64,000 nt of DNA from NCBI RefSeq assembly GCF_010015475.1, contig NZ_SSNI01000004.1:1-64000 (forward strand). Reading direction: 5' to 3'. This document shows, in pieces, positions 34,861 to 43,261 of this stretch. Under the pieces are notes generated by a model. It was not told where the DNA came from. It did no database searches and worked only from the letters and a program-made list of their open reading frames with translations. Every line of letters begins with the position of its first letter. Positions within the stretch are counted from its first letter, which is position 1. The stretch comes from Pontibacter pamirensis. GTDB lineage: Bacteria; Bacteroidota; Bacteroidia; Cytophagales; Hymenobacteraceae. The translations under genes and the position numbers were made by a program.

Positions 34861-35005
34861 TGTAGCCCGAAGGAGTGAATTATCGAACCATATCCACAAA
34901 AATTTTATGGCTGTGGAAAAGTATCTTCAAGTGGGTGAGGGGCAATAAACATCTTCTTATACAATAGCAACTGATTACCTTTTTATCATAGGATGTGTTA
35001 TGGGA
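34861..35005. repeat. Island left-end repeat, copy A
   Basis: It begins TGTAGCCCG, the same nine bases as the tRNA-Glu 3' end at 46803, and continues with a segment (GAATTATCGAAC, then GGCTGTGG, GGGGCAATAAA, ACAATAGCAAC) that recurs with roughly 75-80% identity at 42871-43015. I interpret it as the left end of an integrative element plus a vestigial attachment core. Confidence 0.6.
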
Positions 35006-35179
35006 GAAACCTGCTTTCCGGCCTCCTGGAGGGGGTAGGGGTTCTGGTACTTTCAGGGGGGTGCGGGAATTGTCTGCAGCTGCAGCGGGTTACAGGCTCC
35101 CCAACTGAAAGTCAAATAATTAATTTTACACACACCGCTCAATGACCGACCAACTTCTGACAGATTTTCTTCGTCTATC

Positions 35180-35214
35180 TTTTAACGGTTTTAACGGTTT
35201 TAACGGTTTTAACG
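35180..35214 (+). repeat. Four tandem copies of TTTTAACGG upstream of the PepSY-like gene
   Basis: Copies start at 35180, 35189, 35198 and 35207 (the last is 8 bases). The array ends 29 bases before the start at 35244, overlapping the promoter position. It could be a set of regulator sites or a slippage-prone spacer. Confidence 0.7.
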
Positions 35215-35243
35215 TGAGTATCAATCCCTAAACATTTGTTGGT

Positions 35244-35711
35244 GTGAAAAATTTGAAAAGCTTTTTTCTTTTAGCCGCAGGCTTCTTTTTGTTAGTTTCC
35301 TGCGAGCAATTAGAGGACATTTTACCGAATTCGCCAAAAGTTCCGTCAGAAATCAACAATGATTTTGCCGAACGCTATCCTAATGCCCAGGATGTGGAAT
35401 GGGAAAAAGAAGGTGACATATGGGAAGGGGAGTTTGAGGCAAATTCTGTGGAAGTGTCTGTTTTATATGATGCCAATTTTAATTGGGTGAGAACGGAAAG
35501 AGATATACCGGTGGATGACCTACCTGTAGAGGCTAAGGATTATATCGAAGCCAACTTCCCTGGCGGTAATCTGGAGGAAGCAGCAACGTTTGAAAGCCTT
35601 GAGGAGGGAAATGGTTTTGTTGCCGAACTCAGCCAGAATGGCAAGGAATACGAACTTTTCTTTGATGAAGAAGGGATTTTCATCCGGCAGGAAGTGGAGG
35701 ATGAGGATTAA
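35244..35711 (+). CDS. PepSY-like (DUF2874-type) lipoprotein
   Basis: The 155-residue product has a lipoprotein signal with Cys in FLLVSCEQ (about residue 20), then two similar acidic repeats: one with PNAQDVEWEKEGDIWEGEFE and one with GGNLEEAATFES...GKEYELFFDEEG. This duplicated fold is that of small periplasmic PepSY-like proteins of Bacteroidota, of unknown role. The protein is very acidic. It is followed by its own terminator. The start is GTG, 29 bases after the tandem repeat array. Confidence 0.75.
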   Translation: MKNLKSFFLLAAGFFLLVSCEQLEDILPNSPKVPSEINNDFAERYPNAQDVEWEKEGDIWEGEFEANSVEVSVLYDANFNWVRTERDIPVDDLPVEAKDYIEANFPGGNLEEAATFESLEEGNGFVAELSQNGKEYELFFDEEGIFIRQEVEDED

Positions 35712-35725
35712 CTTTTAAACCTTTT

Positions 35726-35751
35726 ATACCCTGGCAAAAATGCCAGGGTAT
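35726..35751 (+). terminator. Intrinsic terminator after the PepSY-like gene
   Basis: ATACCCTGGC pairs exactly with GCCAGGGTAT around AAAAAT, followed by TTAATTT. It lies 15 bases past the stop codon and separates this gene from the sigma-factor transcript. Confidence 0.75.
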
Positions 35752-35820
35752 TTAATTTAAAGGAAGTTTTGCAACCTGTATTTTTAAGCTACAGCCATTA
35801 CTGATAAAGAGCTACATAAG

Positions 35821-36366
35821 GTGTTAGTGTCCTGTCAAAAGGGAGACAGCAGGAGCCAGGACAAGCTTTATAAGGAGTTTTATGGCTATGGACTGGGCAT
35901 TTGTTTAAGATATTCCAGAACATATGAAGAGGCGGTGGAAATTTTGAATGACGGATTCATCAAAATTTTCTCCAGCCTGGACAAGTATACTAAAGGACTT
36001 TCTTTCAAGGGCTGGTTTAGAAGAATTATGATCAACTCGGCCATTGACCATTACCGAAGAAACGAAAAACATTATAACAGCATGGATATTTCTTACGCAT
36101 ATAGCGAGCAAGATACTGTAAATGCTTTGGATGTAATTTCCGAAAAAGAGTTGATTGCGGCAATTCAACAACTCCCTCCTTCCTACCGAATGGTGTTTAA
36201 CTTATTTGTCATAGAGGGCTATAGTCATGCTGAGATTTCAAACAAATTGAATATTAGTGTAGGTACCTCCAAGTCGAACCTTTCCATAGCTCGTTGTAAA
36301 CTACAGAAGGTAGTGCTTGAATCCTATAATCACTCAAACCCAATAGAGGGAAATGGAAGAGAGTAA
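35821..36366 (+). CDS. ECF-family RNA polymerase sigma factor
   Basis: The 181-residue product has region 2 (ILNDGFIKIFSSLDKY, FKGWFRRIMINSAIDHYRR) and region 4 (AIQQLPPSYRMVFNLFVIEGYSHAEIS, then SVGTSKSNLSIAR). It directs RNA polymerase to promoters controlled by its partner regulator. The start is uncertain: GTG at 35821 is used, but homologues usually begin about eight residues earlier and the frame is open to an ATT. Its last 14 bases overlap the next gene, so the pair is co-translated. Confidence 0.88.
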   Translation: MLVSCQKGDSRSQDKLYKEFYGYGLGICLRYSRTYEEAVEILNDGFIKIFSSLDKYTKGLSFKGWFRRIMINSAIDHYRRNEKHYNSMDISYAYSEQDTVNALDVISEKELIAAIQQLPPSYRMVFNLFVIEGYSHAEISNKLNISVGTSKSNLSIARCKLQKVVLESYNHSNPIEGNGRE

Positions 36367-37687
36367 GTTTGACGATGAAATACGCAAGAAATTAGGCGAG
36401 TATTCTGCGCCTGGTTTTGATCCGAATGCTTTAGCTGCTCTGCACCAAGAAATGGCTAGGAAGCTACCTTCATCCTGGTACCAAAAGTATAAGCTGGAAA
36501 CAATAGCCTCACTGATGACTGTGATCATTTCTCTGGTCATCATAGGTTCCCAATGGCATCTGAACACAAAAAGCAATACCCTCCTGGAAAAGGAAAACGC
36601 TTCACTGAAAGAACAAATCTCCACATTAAGCCAACTTAAAGATGAACTGGAAAGGCTAAGAAGGCAAAAGCCAGATACAATACATATCAGTCAAACAGAC
36701 AGGAACTTTCTTAAGCCTGGTTTTACCACAACAGCAGGCAAACTACGGTTTTCTAACAGCCGTGGTTCCATTCTGCCTGCCAGTGATTATTTAAACCTAA
36801 GGAGCCTGCAGGAGCTTCCTGTAGAAATCCTGAAAACATCCGTTCAGGATGGCTATTATGCCAGAGAGGAAAACGGGAACATTCTTTTTAGTCCGACACA
36901 AGGTAACAGAAGCACGCTTCCGCAAGTCGCCCCTGTGTCCCCTGACCCTGAACAGGACCCGCACAAGGTCAACTTACTTTTTAAAGATAATAAAGACGAA
37001 ACAAAACCAGTAACAGAAAAGAAAACAACCCTACAAGGTAAACTGACCAGGGAACAGGAAAGGCATTATCAAAAAGGGATAGGAATAAAAGCAGGCCCCA
37101 CGGGCGAGCTAGTGAGGCTAAATAACCGGATAGGTGAAAAAACAAATTTTATTGCTGTAGGGCTTTTAGCAGACTTTTTTCTATCGCCGCGGTGGAGCAT
37201 GGAGACAGGAGTGAAGTATTCGGAAAGAGGAGTAACAGTGCAAGGCACACAACAGCTAAGTCACGTAACCCTCCCTCACGCAGATGAAGGAATAGGTGCT
37301 TTGCAGGAGCTAGAGGTTGATTCTAAAACATTCGAAATTCCACTCTATCTGAAGTACCATTACCCGGCTTCTTCTAGGTTTGATGTTATCTTGGGGGTGG
37401 GTGCCTCCGGATTAGTGCTCATCAACCAGGAATTTGAGTATAGTTACCTTGTTCCAGGAAGTAATGCAAACCAGGAGCTGAGTGTTATCGCCGACCATGA
37501 GATAACAAAGTGGGCCTTTTACCCTGCTACTGTCAATTTCTCGGCAGGTATCAACCAGCAGCTTGATAATAATAAAGCGCTGGAAGTCTCCCTTTTTTAC
37601 CAGAAAGGAGCCAGAAATATTGGAAAAGAAAGAATGAAGGCTGACTTATTTGGGGTACGGGCAGCATATTGGTTTAAAATGAGGTAG
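36353..37687 (+). CDS. Putative anti-sigma regulator fused to an outer-membrane-barrel-like domain
   Basis: The 444-residue product has an acidic N-terminal segment (FDDEIRKKLGEYSAPGFDP), one TM helix (about residues 50-66), a coiled coil (about 75-105, KENASLKEQISTLSQL) and, after a Pro/Lys-rich stretch, a beta-rich C-terminal half (GIGIKAGPTGEL ... LLADFFLSPRWSMETGVKYSE ... AAYWFKMR) like small OMP-beta-barrel proteins. An N-terminus in the cytoplasm plus a barrel-like C-terminus would span the envelope. Overlap with the sigma gene supports an anti-sigma role, which is inferred. Confidence 0.65.
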   Translation: MEESKFDDEIRKKLGEYSAPGFDPNALAALHQEMARKLPSSWYQKYKLETIASLMTVIISLVIIGSQWHLNTKSNTLLEKENASLKEQISTLSQLKDELERLRRQKPDTIHISQTDRNFLKPGFTTTAGKLRFSNSRGSILPASDYLNLRSLQELPVEILKTSVQDGYYAREENGNILFSPTQGNRSTLPQVAPVSPDPEQDPHKVNLLFKDNKDETKPVTEKKTTLQGKLTREQERHYQKGIGIKAGPTGELVRLNNRIGEKTNFIAVGLLADFFLSPRWSMETGVKYSERGVTVQGTQQLSHVTLPHADEGIGALQELEVDSKTFEIPLYLKYHYPASSRFDVILGVGASGLVLINQEFEYSYLVPGSNANQELSVIADHEITKWAFYPATVNFSAGINQQLDNNKALEVSLFYQKGARNIGKERMKADLFGVRAAYWFKMR

Positions 37688-37907
37688 ACTTTTCCTTGTG
37701 CATTCTACCAAAGACAGCACACGACAGTGAATTTCCGCCTTCCCGCTAAAACCTATTTTGAGACAGTGCCCAAGGAATGTGTGTAAGCTTTATTCCAATC
37801 TTATTTTTTTCGGTTTTAAGGCACGGCACAGGCAGAATGAGTCATGGGGAAGCCGGCTTTTCTTGTTTTACCTGGGCCAGCTGATATAACACCCATTTTA
37901 ACCGTTT

Positions 37908-38792
37908 ATGATCATGCAGAGTAAAAGTCACATACAAAGGTTCTTGACTGGCAGCATTGGGAAAGGGGTAGCTGTTCTCCTGCTGGCGCAGAGCTTCAGC
38001 TCTTTTGGGCAAACTCCTCCGACAGCGGCGGATACCCTGTCCCTCTACCAAAGTTTGCAAACAGAGGTCAGCCAGGGCCCCGGGCAACACGGGGATAAGG
38101 AAAAGCCCAGGGCATCAGAAAGCGTGCTCTCCATCACAGGAGCCTCCGCACTCTGGGCAGCCACTTTTGTCTTCGCCGATGAGCCCCTGCAGCAGCTGTC
38201 GCAGAATATCAGAAATGGGGCCAGTGATGGTTTCACGGACATCCTGGAACCGTTGGGGCGACAGAAGCACTGGGTGCCGGTAGCAGGCGCGGCTTTAGTG
38301 GGGGGGATAGCGCTGAAGGACCCCATGCTGCGGAAGGCAGGCATTGTCTCTATAGGGAGTATTATCGTCAACGGCACCCTAACGGACATCCTCAAGCGCT
38401 CCATTGGAAGGTACAGGCCCAGCACAACGACCGACAATGAGATGTTTGACACCCCCTTTAGCAATTCGCCGCATACCTCTTTGCCCTCCTCGCACACCTC
38501 CACGGCTTTCGCTGTCGCCACCTCGGTCGCCACCGTTTATTCCAAGCACAGGCTCGTGCCTCCCCTGGCCTATGGCATGGCCACGCTCGTGGGGCTTTCC
38601 CGTATCCATGACAACCAGCACTGGGCAACGGACGTGATCGCCGGCGCGGTGGTAGGCTACCTAAGCTCCAAGGTTGTAATCTATGTATATGAGGTCGTTA
38701 ACCAAAAGCTTAAAAACAGGAAGCAGTACTTTACTATTGTGCCACGGATGGGGCCTGAAACGGCTGGTGTAAATGCCAGTTGGGTCTTCTGA
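37908..38792 (+). CDS. PAP2-family membrane phosphatase (first of two)
   Basis: The 294-residue product has a signal-like N-terminus ending SFGQ (about residue 36) and the three PAP2 phosphatase motifs: KRSIGRYRPS (motif 1), PSSHTSTAFA (motif 2, Ser-His) and SRIHDNQHWATDV (motif 3, catalytic His). Such enzymes dephosphorylate lipid phosphates such as undecaprenyl diphosphate at the outer face of the inner membrane. The coding sequence is more GC-rich than the downstream homologue. Within the island it may recycle the lipid carrier used by the glycosyltransferase; this is inference. Confidence 0.88.
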   Translation: MIMQSKSHIQRFLTGSIGKGVAVLLLAQSFSSFGQTPPTAADTLSLYQSLQTEVSQGPGQHGDKEKPRASESVLSITGASALWAATFVFADEPLQQLSQNIRNGASDGFTDILEPLGRQKHWVPVAGAALVGGIALKDPMLRKAGIVSIGSIIVNGTLTDILKRSIGRYRPSTTTDNEMFDTPFSNSPHTSLPSSHTSTAFAVATSVATVYSKHRLVPPLAYGMATLVGLSRIHDNQHWATDVIAGAVVGYLSSKVVIYVYEVVNQKLKNRKQYFTIVPRMGPETAGVNASWVF

Positions 38793-38818
38793 AGCGTACG
38801 CGAGTCCACCGGGTTGCT

Positions 38819-39070
38819 TTAACCGTCTGCGGCTGTAGCATCATCATGAGGGGACATCGCAGAAGAGCCTTCTACCAACCACGATAAAAGCCCCAAAATT
38901 ACTCCATAGCCGCAGTTAGCCTCATTCATAATGGTGTAGTTGTCCACTTCAGGCCAGGGTTCATCGCCAAAGTGCGGCCCTTTGGCAGGCACTTGGCAGC
39001 AAAGGAAATGGAGGGACGACATAACCATGCATCCCAGAAACAGAAGAATTACATGCCTAGCTACCTGCAT
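38819..39070 (-). CDS. Possible small hydrophobic protein, uncertain
   Basis: An 83-codon minus-strand frame starts MQVARHVILLFLGCMVMSSL, like a signal or membrane segment, with several cysteines after it (FLCCQVPAKG) and a second hydrophobic stretch near the end. It lies in a 414-base gap between the two PAP2 genes. I find no family match in memory. It may be real or chance; the rest of the gap shows nothing. Confidence 0.25.
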   Translation of the reverse strand: MQVARHVILLFLGCMVMSSLHFLCCQVPAKGPHFGDEPWPEVDNYTIMNEANCGYGVILGLLSWLVEGSSAMSPHDDATAADG

Positions 39071-39206
39071 CCAGAATCCAGACGTGAAACGTTTCGCTGC
39101 TATAGTACTGATTTTTATCTGATTGTGATTTATGTTTTCAAAGCACAATCAGGCTTATTGAAATTGCCTATTGTAGTAGCCAAGCACCAGCACCTTACCT
39201 AACTGT

Positions 39207-40010
39207 ATGAAACGAATAGTAGCAGCCATTACCCTCTTCACCTGCCTGTCAGGGGAAGTTATCAGCCAGGACGACTCTCCCTACCAAACAAGCCTAGTAG
39301 TAGATGGCTCCATTATTGCCGCCGGTGTTGGCCTCAATGCCTATGGCCTTACCCTGTTGAAGGACAAAGAAGGCCTGACGCAGGAGGAAATCAGAACGCA
39401 AACAAAAGAAGATGTAAACAGATTCGACCGCTTCTCGGCAGGCTGGGATTCAGAGGCAGCAGACAATCACAGCGACTACCCCTTTTATGGGTCTTTTGTG
39501 GCGCCTCTGGCACTTCTGCTAAATGATAATGTGAAGAGCAATGCCGGACAAGTGTTTGTGCTATACGTGGAGACGATGGCCATAACAGGGGCTTTATTCA
39601 CCGTGACTAATGGCTATTTCCCACGCAACCGCCCCCTTACATATAGCCCGGATGTATCAGACTCAGAGAAAATGAGGGGCAACGCCCAAAGCTCGTTATA
39701 TTCTGGCCACACGGCTGCCTCAGCCAGCGCTGCTTTCTTCGCAGCGAAGGTGTTTCATGATTTCAACCCTGACTCTCCGGCAAGGCCCTATGTGTGGGCT
39801 GCCGCAGCAGCGGTGCCAGCCACTGTGGGTTACCTGAGGCTAAGAGCTGGGAAGCACTTTCTCAGCGATAAAATCTTAAGCTACACGCTTGGGGCTGCCG
39901 CGGGAATTCTGGTCCCGCAGCTTCACAAAAAAAACAACAACAGAGACATAAGCCTGCTTCCGGTGTCTGGGCGCGACTATAACGGAGCTAGCCTAACCTA
40001 CACGTTCTAA
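39207..40010 (+). CDS. PAP2-family phosphatase (second of two)
   Basis: The 267-residue product has a signal peptide (FTCLSGEVISQ, about residue 21). PAP2 motifs are NRPLTYSPDV (a weak motif 1), SLYSGHTAASASA (motif 2 with Ser-Gly-His) and LRLRAGKHFLSDKILS (motif 3 with His and Asp). Compared with the upstream homologue it is diverged, so it is not a recent duplication. Lipid-phosphate hydrolysis in the periplasm is expected. It is 36 bases upstream of the mannosyltransferase-like gene. Confidence 0.85.
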   Translation: MKRIVAAITLFTCLSGEVISQDDSPYQTSLVVDGSIIAAGVGLNAYGLTLLKDKEGLTQEEIRTQTKEDVNRFDRFSAGWDSEAADNHSDYPFYGSFVAPLALLLNDNVKSNAGQVFVLYVETMAITGALFTVTNGYFPRNRPLTYSPDVSDSEKMRGNAQSSLYSGHTAASASAAFFAAKVFHDFNPDSPARPYVWAAAAAVPATVGYLRLRAGKHFLSDKILSYTLGAAAGILVPQLHKKNNNRDISLLPVSGRDYNGASLTYTF

Positions 40011-40045
40011 AGCATTTATCCTCAGTAACAGATAACCCAGTCACA

Positions 40046-41731
40046 ATGGCAGATAGCCTAAAGTTTGAGCGAGGTGCGGCCAAAGCGCTTCCGTACACAG
40101 TGCAGACAGTCAGCAGTTCCCTCGCATCCCACAAAAACCGGTTGCGAAAAGAGAGGGGTCTTCTTTTTGCCCTAGTCCCGTTGTGGCGCAAAACCTGGAA
40201 TGGAGATCCCTTAAAATCGGTGTTGCTCATTGCCGTAACTCTCCGAGTCCTAGCGGCGGTATTCTCAAAAGGGTATGCCTTTCATGACGAGCATTTTGAT
40301 GTAATAAGAGTCGCACAAAACTGGCTGGACGGAATCCCTAACTGGATTGCTGACCCTGTCCCCCCAAACCACAGCATGTTCTATGCAGGCATCAATGCAG
40401 CTTTTCTTTACATATCAGAAGCTATAGGTATTACAGACCCGCAAAGCAAAATGCTAGCGGTGAGGCTTGTTCACGCCTTTTATTCTGTTCTGATTGTCTA
40501 CTACGGTTTTAAAATAACCGAGCGGCTTTCTAATACCGCTAATGCCACCCTAGTCGGGCTTATGTTGGCGACACTTTGGTTTATGCCTTTTTTAAGTGTT
40601 CAGAATTTGGTGGAGATGGTCTGTATGCCACCTTTATTAGCCGCTTTTTACCGGATAGTTAAAAAAGAGGTCTCCAATATGGACTGGTTGATAGCAGGGG
40701 GGCTTATAGGACTGGCCTTCACCTTCCGTTTACATGTTGTGATTTTTGCTGGCGGTGTGGGGATAATCATGTTGTATAGAAAGCAGTTTCTGCAGGCAGT
40801 AGTGTTTAGTGCTGGATTTTTGACAGTCGCCTTCAGCGTCACAGGGGTAATCGACTGGTTTTTCTGGGAATATCCGTTTCAATCCATAGTTAGTTATTTC
40901 GTGTTTAACACGAGCCATGCCTATGATTTTTCAACGGGCCCCGTGTACAGGTTTTTTCTTACAGTAATGGGATTCACTGTGCCTCCAATAAGCCTGCTCT
41001 TACTCTACGGCTATATAAAGAGTTGGAAAGTTTCCAATGAGATGTGGTTGGCGGCCACTCTGTTTTTTGTCATTCATTCGATCTTCCCAAATAAGCAGGA
41101 AAGGTTCATCCTTCCGTTTTTCCCTTTCTTTATTTCACTGGGGATAATTTGTTGGAATGAATTTCTAGTGAGGTCCTCCTATTGGCCTAAGCATAGACGG
41201 CTACTAAAAGGTATCTGGATGTTTTTCTGGTGTGTAAACATACTTACAGCCATTGCGCTTTCTTTGTCTTACTCAAAAAAAGACCGAATAGCACCACTCT
41301 CTTACTTGTCTACCAAAAGCGATCTGGAAGCTCTTGTCATTGAAAGCTCTTCTAACATCAAACCTGTACCTGAGTATTACCTAGGTGGAATTGCCGGTTT
41401 AAATGATGATGAAGTTAGAAGTTTAAATAAAGCGCATGGGTTGAATAAGGAGGAAATAAAGGTTATCTACAGAAAACCGAACACTAAGACAGTAAATACT
41501 CTAAAATCAGAAATTGAACAGAACGGGAAAATTCCTAATTATGTGATTTTTAAAAAGTCCGACCATCTAGAGGAAAGGAAACGAGAACTGATTAGTATTT
41601 TTACTAATAAAAAACTTGTTAAGATACAGGAGATAGCGCCCTCTGCAATGGATCAGGTACAACATTTCTTCAACCCTAGAGTGCACAAGAATAGAAAGTC
41701 CTACATTTATAAAATCGTGCCGGTGAACTGA
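40046..41731 (+). CDS. Multi-spanning mannosyltransferase-like enzyme (GT22/ALG9-like, GT-C fold)
   Basis: The 561-residue product has about ten TM helices after a charged N-terminus. The acidic loop FHDEHFDVIRVAQNWLDG after the first helix resembles the HPDEHFQ motif of GPI/ALG mannosyltransferases, and PNKQERFILPFFPFF resembles their HKExRFxxPxxP. GT-C enzymes of this kind use polyprenyl-phosphate sugars on the periplasmic side. The C-terminus contains PSAMDQVQHFFNPRVH, which is repeated in the short frame that follows. Nearby PAP2 and GtrA genes fit polyprenyl-phosphate-dependent glycosylation. Confidence 0.7.
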   Translation: MADSLKFERGAAKALPYTVQTVSSSLASHKNRLRKERGLLFALVPLWRKTWNGDPLKSVLLIAVTLRVLAAVFSKGYAFHDEHFDVIRVAQNWLDGIPNWIADPVPPNHSMFYAGINAAFLYISEAIGITDPQSKMLAVRLVHAFYSVLIVYYGFKITERLSNTANATLVGLMLATLWFMPFLSVQNLVEMVCMPPLLAAFYRIVKKEVSNMDWLIAGGLIGLAFTFRLHVVIFAGGVGIIMLYRKQFLQAVVFSAGFLTVAFSVTGVIDWFFWEYPFQSIVSYFVFNTSHAYDFSTGPVYRFFLTVMGFTVPPISLLLLYGYIKSWKVSNEMWLAATLFFVIHSIFPNKQERFILPFFPFFISLGIICWNEFLVRSSYWPKHRRLLKGIWMFFWCVNILTAIALSLSYSKKDRIAPLSYLSTKSDLEALVIESSSNIKPVPEYYLGGIAGLNDDEVRSLNKAHGLNKEEIKVIYRKPNTKTVNTLKSEIEQNGKIPNYVIFKKSDHLEERKRELISIFTNKKLVKIQEIAPSAMDQVQHFFNPRVHKNRKSYIYKIVPVN

Positions 41732-41907
41732 TGCCTCAGAAGCGTGTACTGCACCTGGAAGAACGCATGGCACGGCTCCACGGCTTACTGCCGAATCTGA
41801 AGCTGGAGCACACCATTATGCCATCACGCTACGACCAGTTGCTGCCCCTGCTTAACCCGCGTGTGCACCAAGACGAGCATGTGCAGATTTACCAGATACT
41901 GCCGTAG
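41731..41907 (+). pseudogene. C-terminal relic of a second mannosyltransferase-like copy
   Basis: A 58-codon frame whose ATG overlaps the preceding stop (TGATG) encodes HLEERMARLHG, PSRYDQLLPLLNPRVH and IYQILP. These align with HLEERKRELIS, PSAMDQVQHFFNPRVH and IYKIVP at the end of the upstream protein. It is therefore the tail of a paralogue, left after recombination replaced most of it. It is too short to act as an enzyme. Confidence 0.65.
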
Positions 41908-41912
41908 CAGAC

Positions 41913-42311
41913 TTACCTTGTGAAGGTATAGAAATAATTAATCGAGAAATTCCAAAGGAAAACAATCACGATGGCGCCAAACTTAGCGATGTAGAAGTTG
42001 AGTTTGGCTCGATCCGTCAGCAGGTATACGATAAAGTTGTTGAGCAACAATCCTATCAAGGCCACAAGCAGGAATTTAGAGAACTGCCACCCTATCTCCG
42101 GGTCATTGCTGTGGAACGTCCAGATGCGGTTGAGGTAATAGTTACTGATACTGGCAACCAGGAAGCCCAGGCTGTTGGCCACATACTTGTTCCACCACAA
42201 CCGCTCTTTGGCAACATAAGTGATACCAAAATCCAGCATCAGGCCCGTAAGGCCCACTACTCCGAACTTGATGAACTTAAAAAAGAGGTTTTGTATACTT
42301 TCGGTCATCAA
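41913..42311 (-). CDS. GtrA-family membrane protein
   Basis: The 132-residue product has four TM helices with the GtrA pattern: KFIKFGVVGLTGLMLDFGITY, NSLGFLVASISNYYLNRIWTF and a final FLWNFSINYFYTF. GtrA proteins are thought to flip or hold polyprenyl-phosphate-linked sugars at the inner membrane. It faces the mannosyltransferase-like gene convergently, its stop 5 bases from the relic. Together with the PAP2 genes it points to a lipid-carrier glycosylation cargo. Confidence 0.85.
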   Translation of the reverse strand: MMTESIQNLFFKFIKFGVVGLTGLMLDFGITYVAKERLWWNKYVANSLGFLVASISNYYLNRIWTFHSNDPEIGWQFSKFLLVALIGLLLNNFIVYLLTDRAKLNFYIAKFGAIVIVFLWNFSINYFYTFTR

Positions 42312-42506
42312 CCCTGGTGTTGCACTTCATTACAGGCCTAATAGTAAGGCGCACTACAACACAAGCTGCAATAATAGCAGACTTCCGGCAGGCCACCAAC
42401 TTTCCTCAGCCACACCTGCTGCTACAGTATAATCATTCCCCACTCAGCCTTTGTTTGTCGACGAAAGGCCTCTGTGTCTTGTCTTGATATAGGTTGTTAA
42501 ACTTTT
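42312..42506. other. Intergenic region upstream of GtrA
   Basis: It forms the left part of a 950-base gene-free gap that runs to 43261. It would hold the GtrA promoter. I see no gene. The rest of the gap is made of the repeats listed separately and a GC-rich stretch (43016-43261) without a gene. Confidence 0.5.
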
Positions 42507-42838
42507 CCTATAAAACGTGGGAATGGTGGGATCATGGAACCTGCAGAGGTACTTCCCCCTGCAGCTTGTATTACATCTCATTTTGCCGGCTCACAAATCG
42601 AACTAATGATTTGTTTTAAGAGATGAGTAGCTGAGACCGTTCATGATATCATGAACAGTGTGTCAAAAGCCAACCGATAGATTTACCTAAAGACAACTAG
42701 TAGGGCAGGGCACCAAAGAGAGTAAGTCAAACAACAGAAGCTTTACCTCCTCCAAAGAAATTATATTTGGCTAATTCGAGAGGTATTAAATTGACAGGTG
42801 GCGGGTTTAGTGTCCGAATAGTGTGCGAAGCAATTGAA
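42507..42838. repeat. Island right-end repeat, copy B (island 1)
   Basis: From about TATAAAACGTGGGAATGG to the hairpin at 42840, this segment recurs at 46438-46766 at clearly high similarity (my eye estimate is about 80-85%). It contains the palindrome GTTCATGATATCATGAAC at 42639-42656 and the tandem pair TAGTGTCCGAA / TAGTGTGCGAA at 42808-42829. No gene is present. I read it as the right end of an integrative element. Confidence 0.75.
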
Positions 42839-42839
42839 A

Positions 42840-42869
42840 AAAGGCCCTCAGCAGCAGCTGAGGGCCTTT
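42840..42869. terminator. Terminator-like hairpin between the two islands
   Basis: AAAGGCCCTCAGC pairs exactly with GCTGAGGGCCTTT around AGCA. It corresponds in position to the hairpin that ends the tRNA-Glu transcript at 46767-46800. Confidence 0.7.
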
Positions 42870-42870
42870 C

Positions 42871-43015
42871 GGGTAGACCTCAGTATCGAATTATCGAACT
42901 TTTTCCACAAAGATTTTGAGGCTGTGGATAAGTATCTACAGATGGGAGAGGGGCAATAAAAAACCTCTTCTACAATAGCAACAGATTGCCTTTTTATTAT
43001 AAAAGATGTTATGAG
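42871..43015. repeat. Island left-end repeat, copy A' (island 2)
   Basis: It starts with a degenerate tRNA-Glu 3'-end-like sequence (GGTAGACC ... ATCGAAC) and matches the copy at 34861-35005 over about 145 bases, including GAATTATCGAAC, GGCTGTGG, GGGGCAATAAA and ACAATAGCAAC. It lies exactly between right end B and cargo 2. Confidence 0.65.
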
Positions 43016-43261
43016 CTAGCCGAAAAGAGAGGATAGATTTACCTGCTTCTTAGCGCTTTGCCGAAGCACCTCCTCCACCCGCAAAGAGGGTCCTTTCCGC
43101 GGCGCCTGCCGCTTGCAGAATGTGGCCAGGGCGCGGCAGGGATGTGACCCGACAAAGCCGTTGCGCCTCTCACTTGTACAGAAGCGCTTTGTCTACCAGT
43201 CAGTACATGCAATTCCCAGGCATGCGTGTCCATTCGCCATGGAAGGAACTGCTGCCCACCA

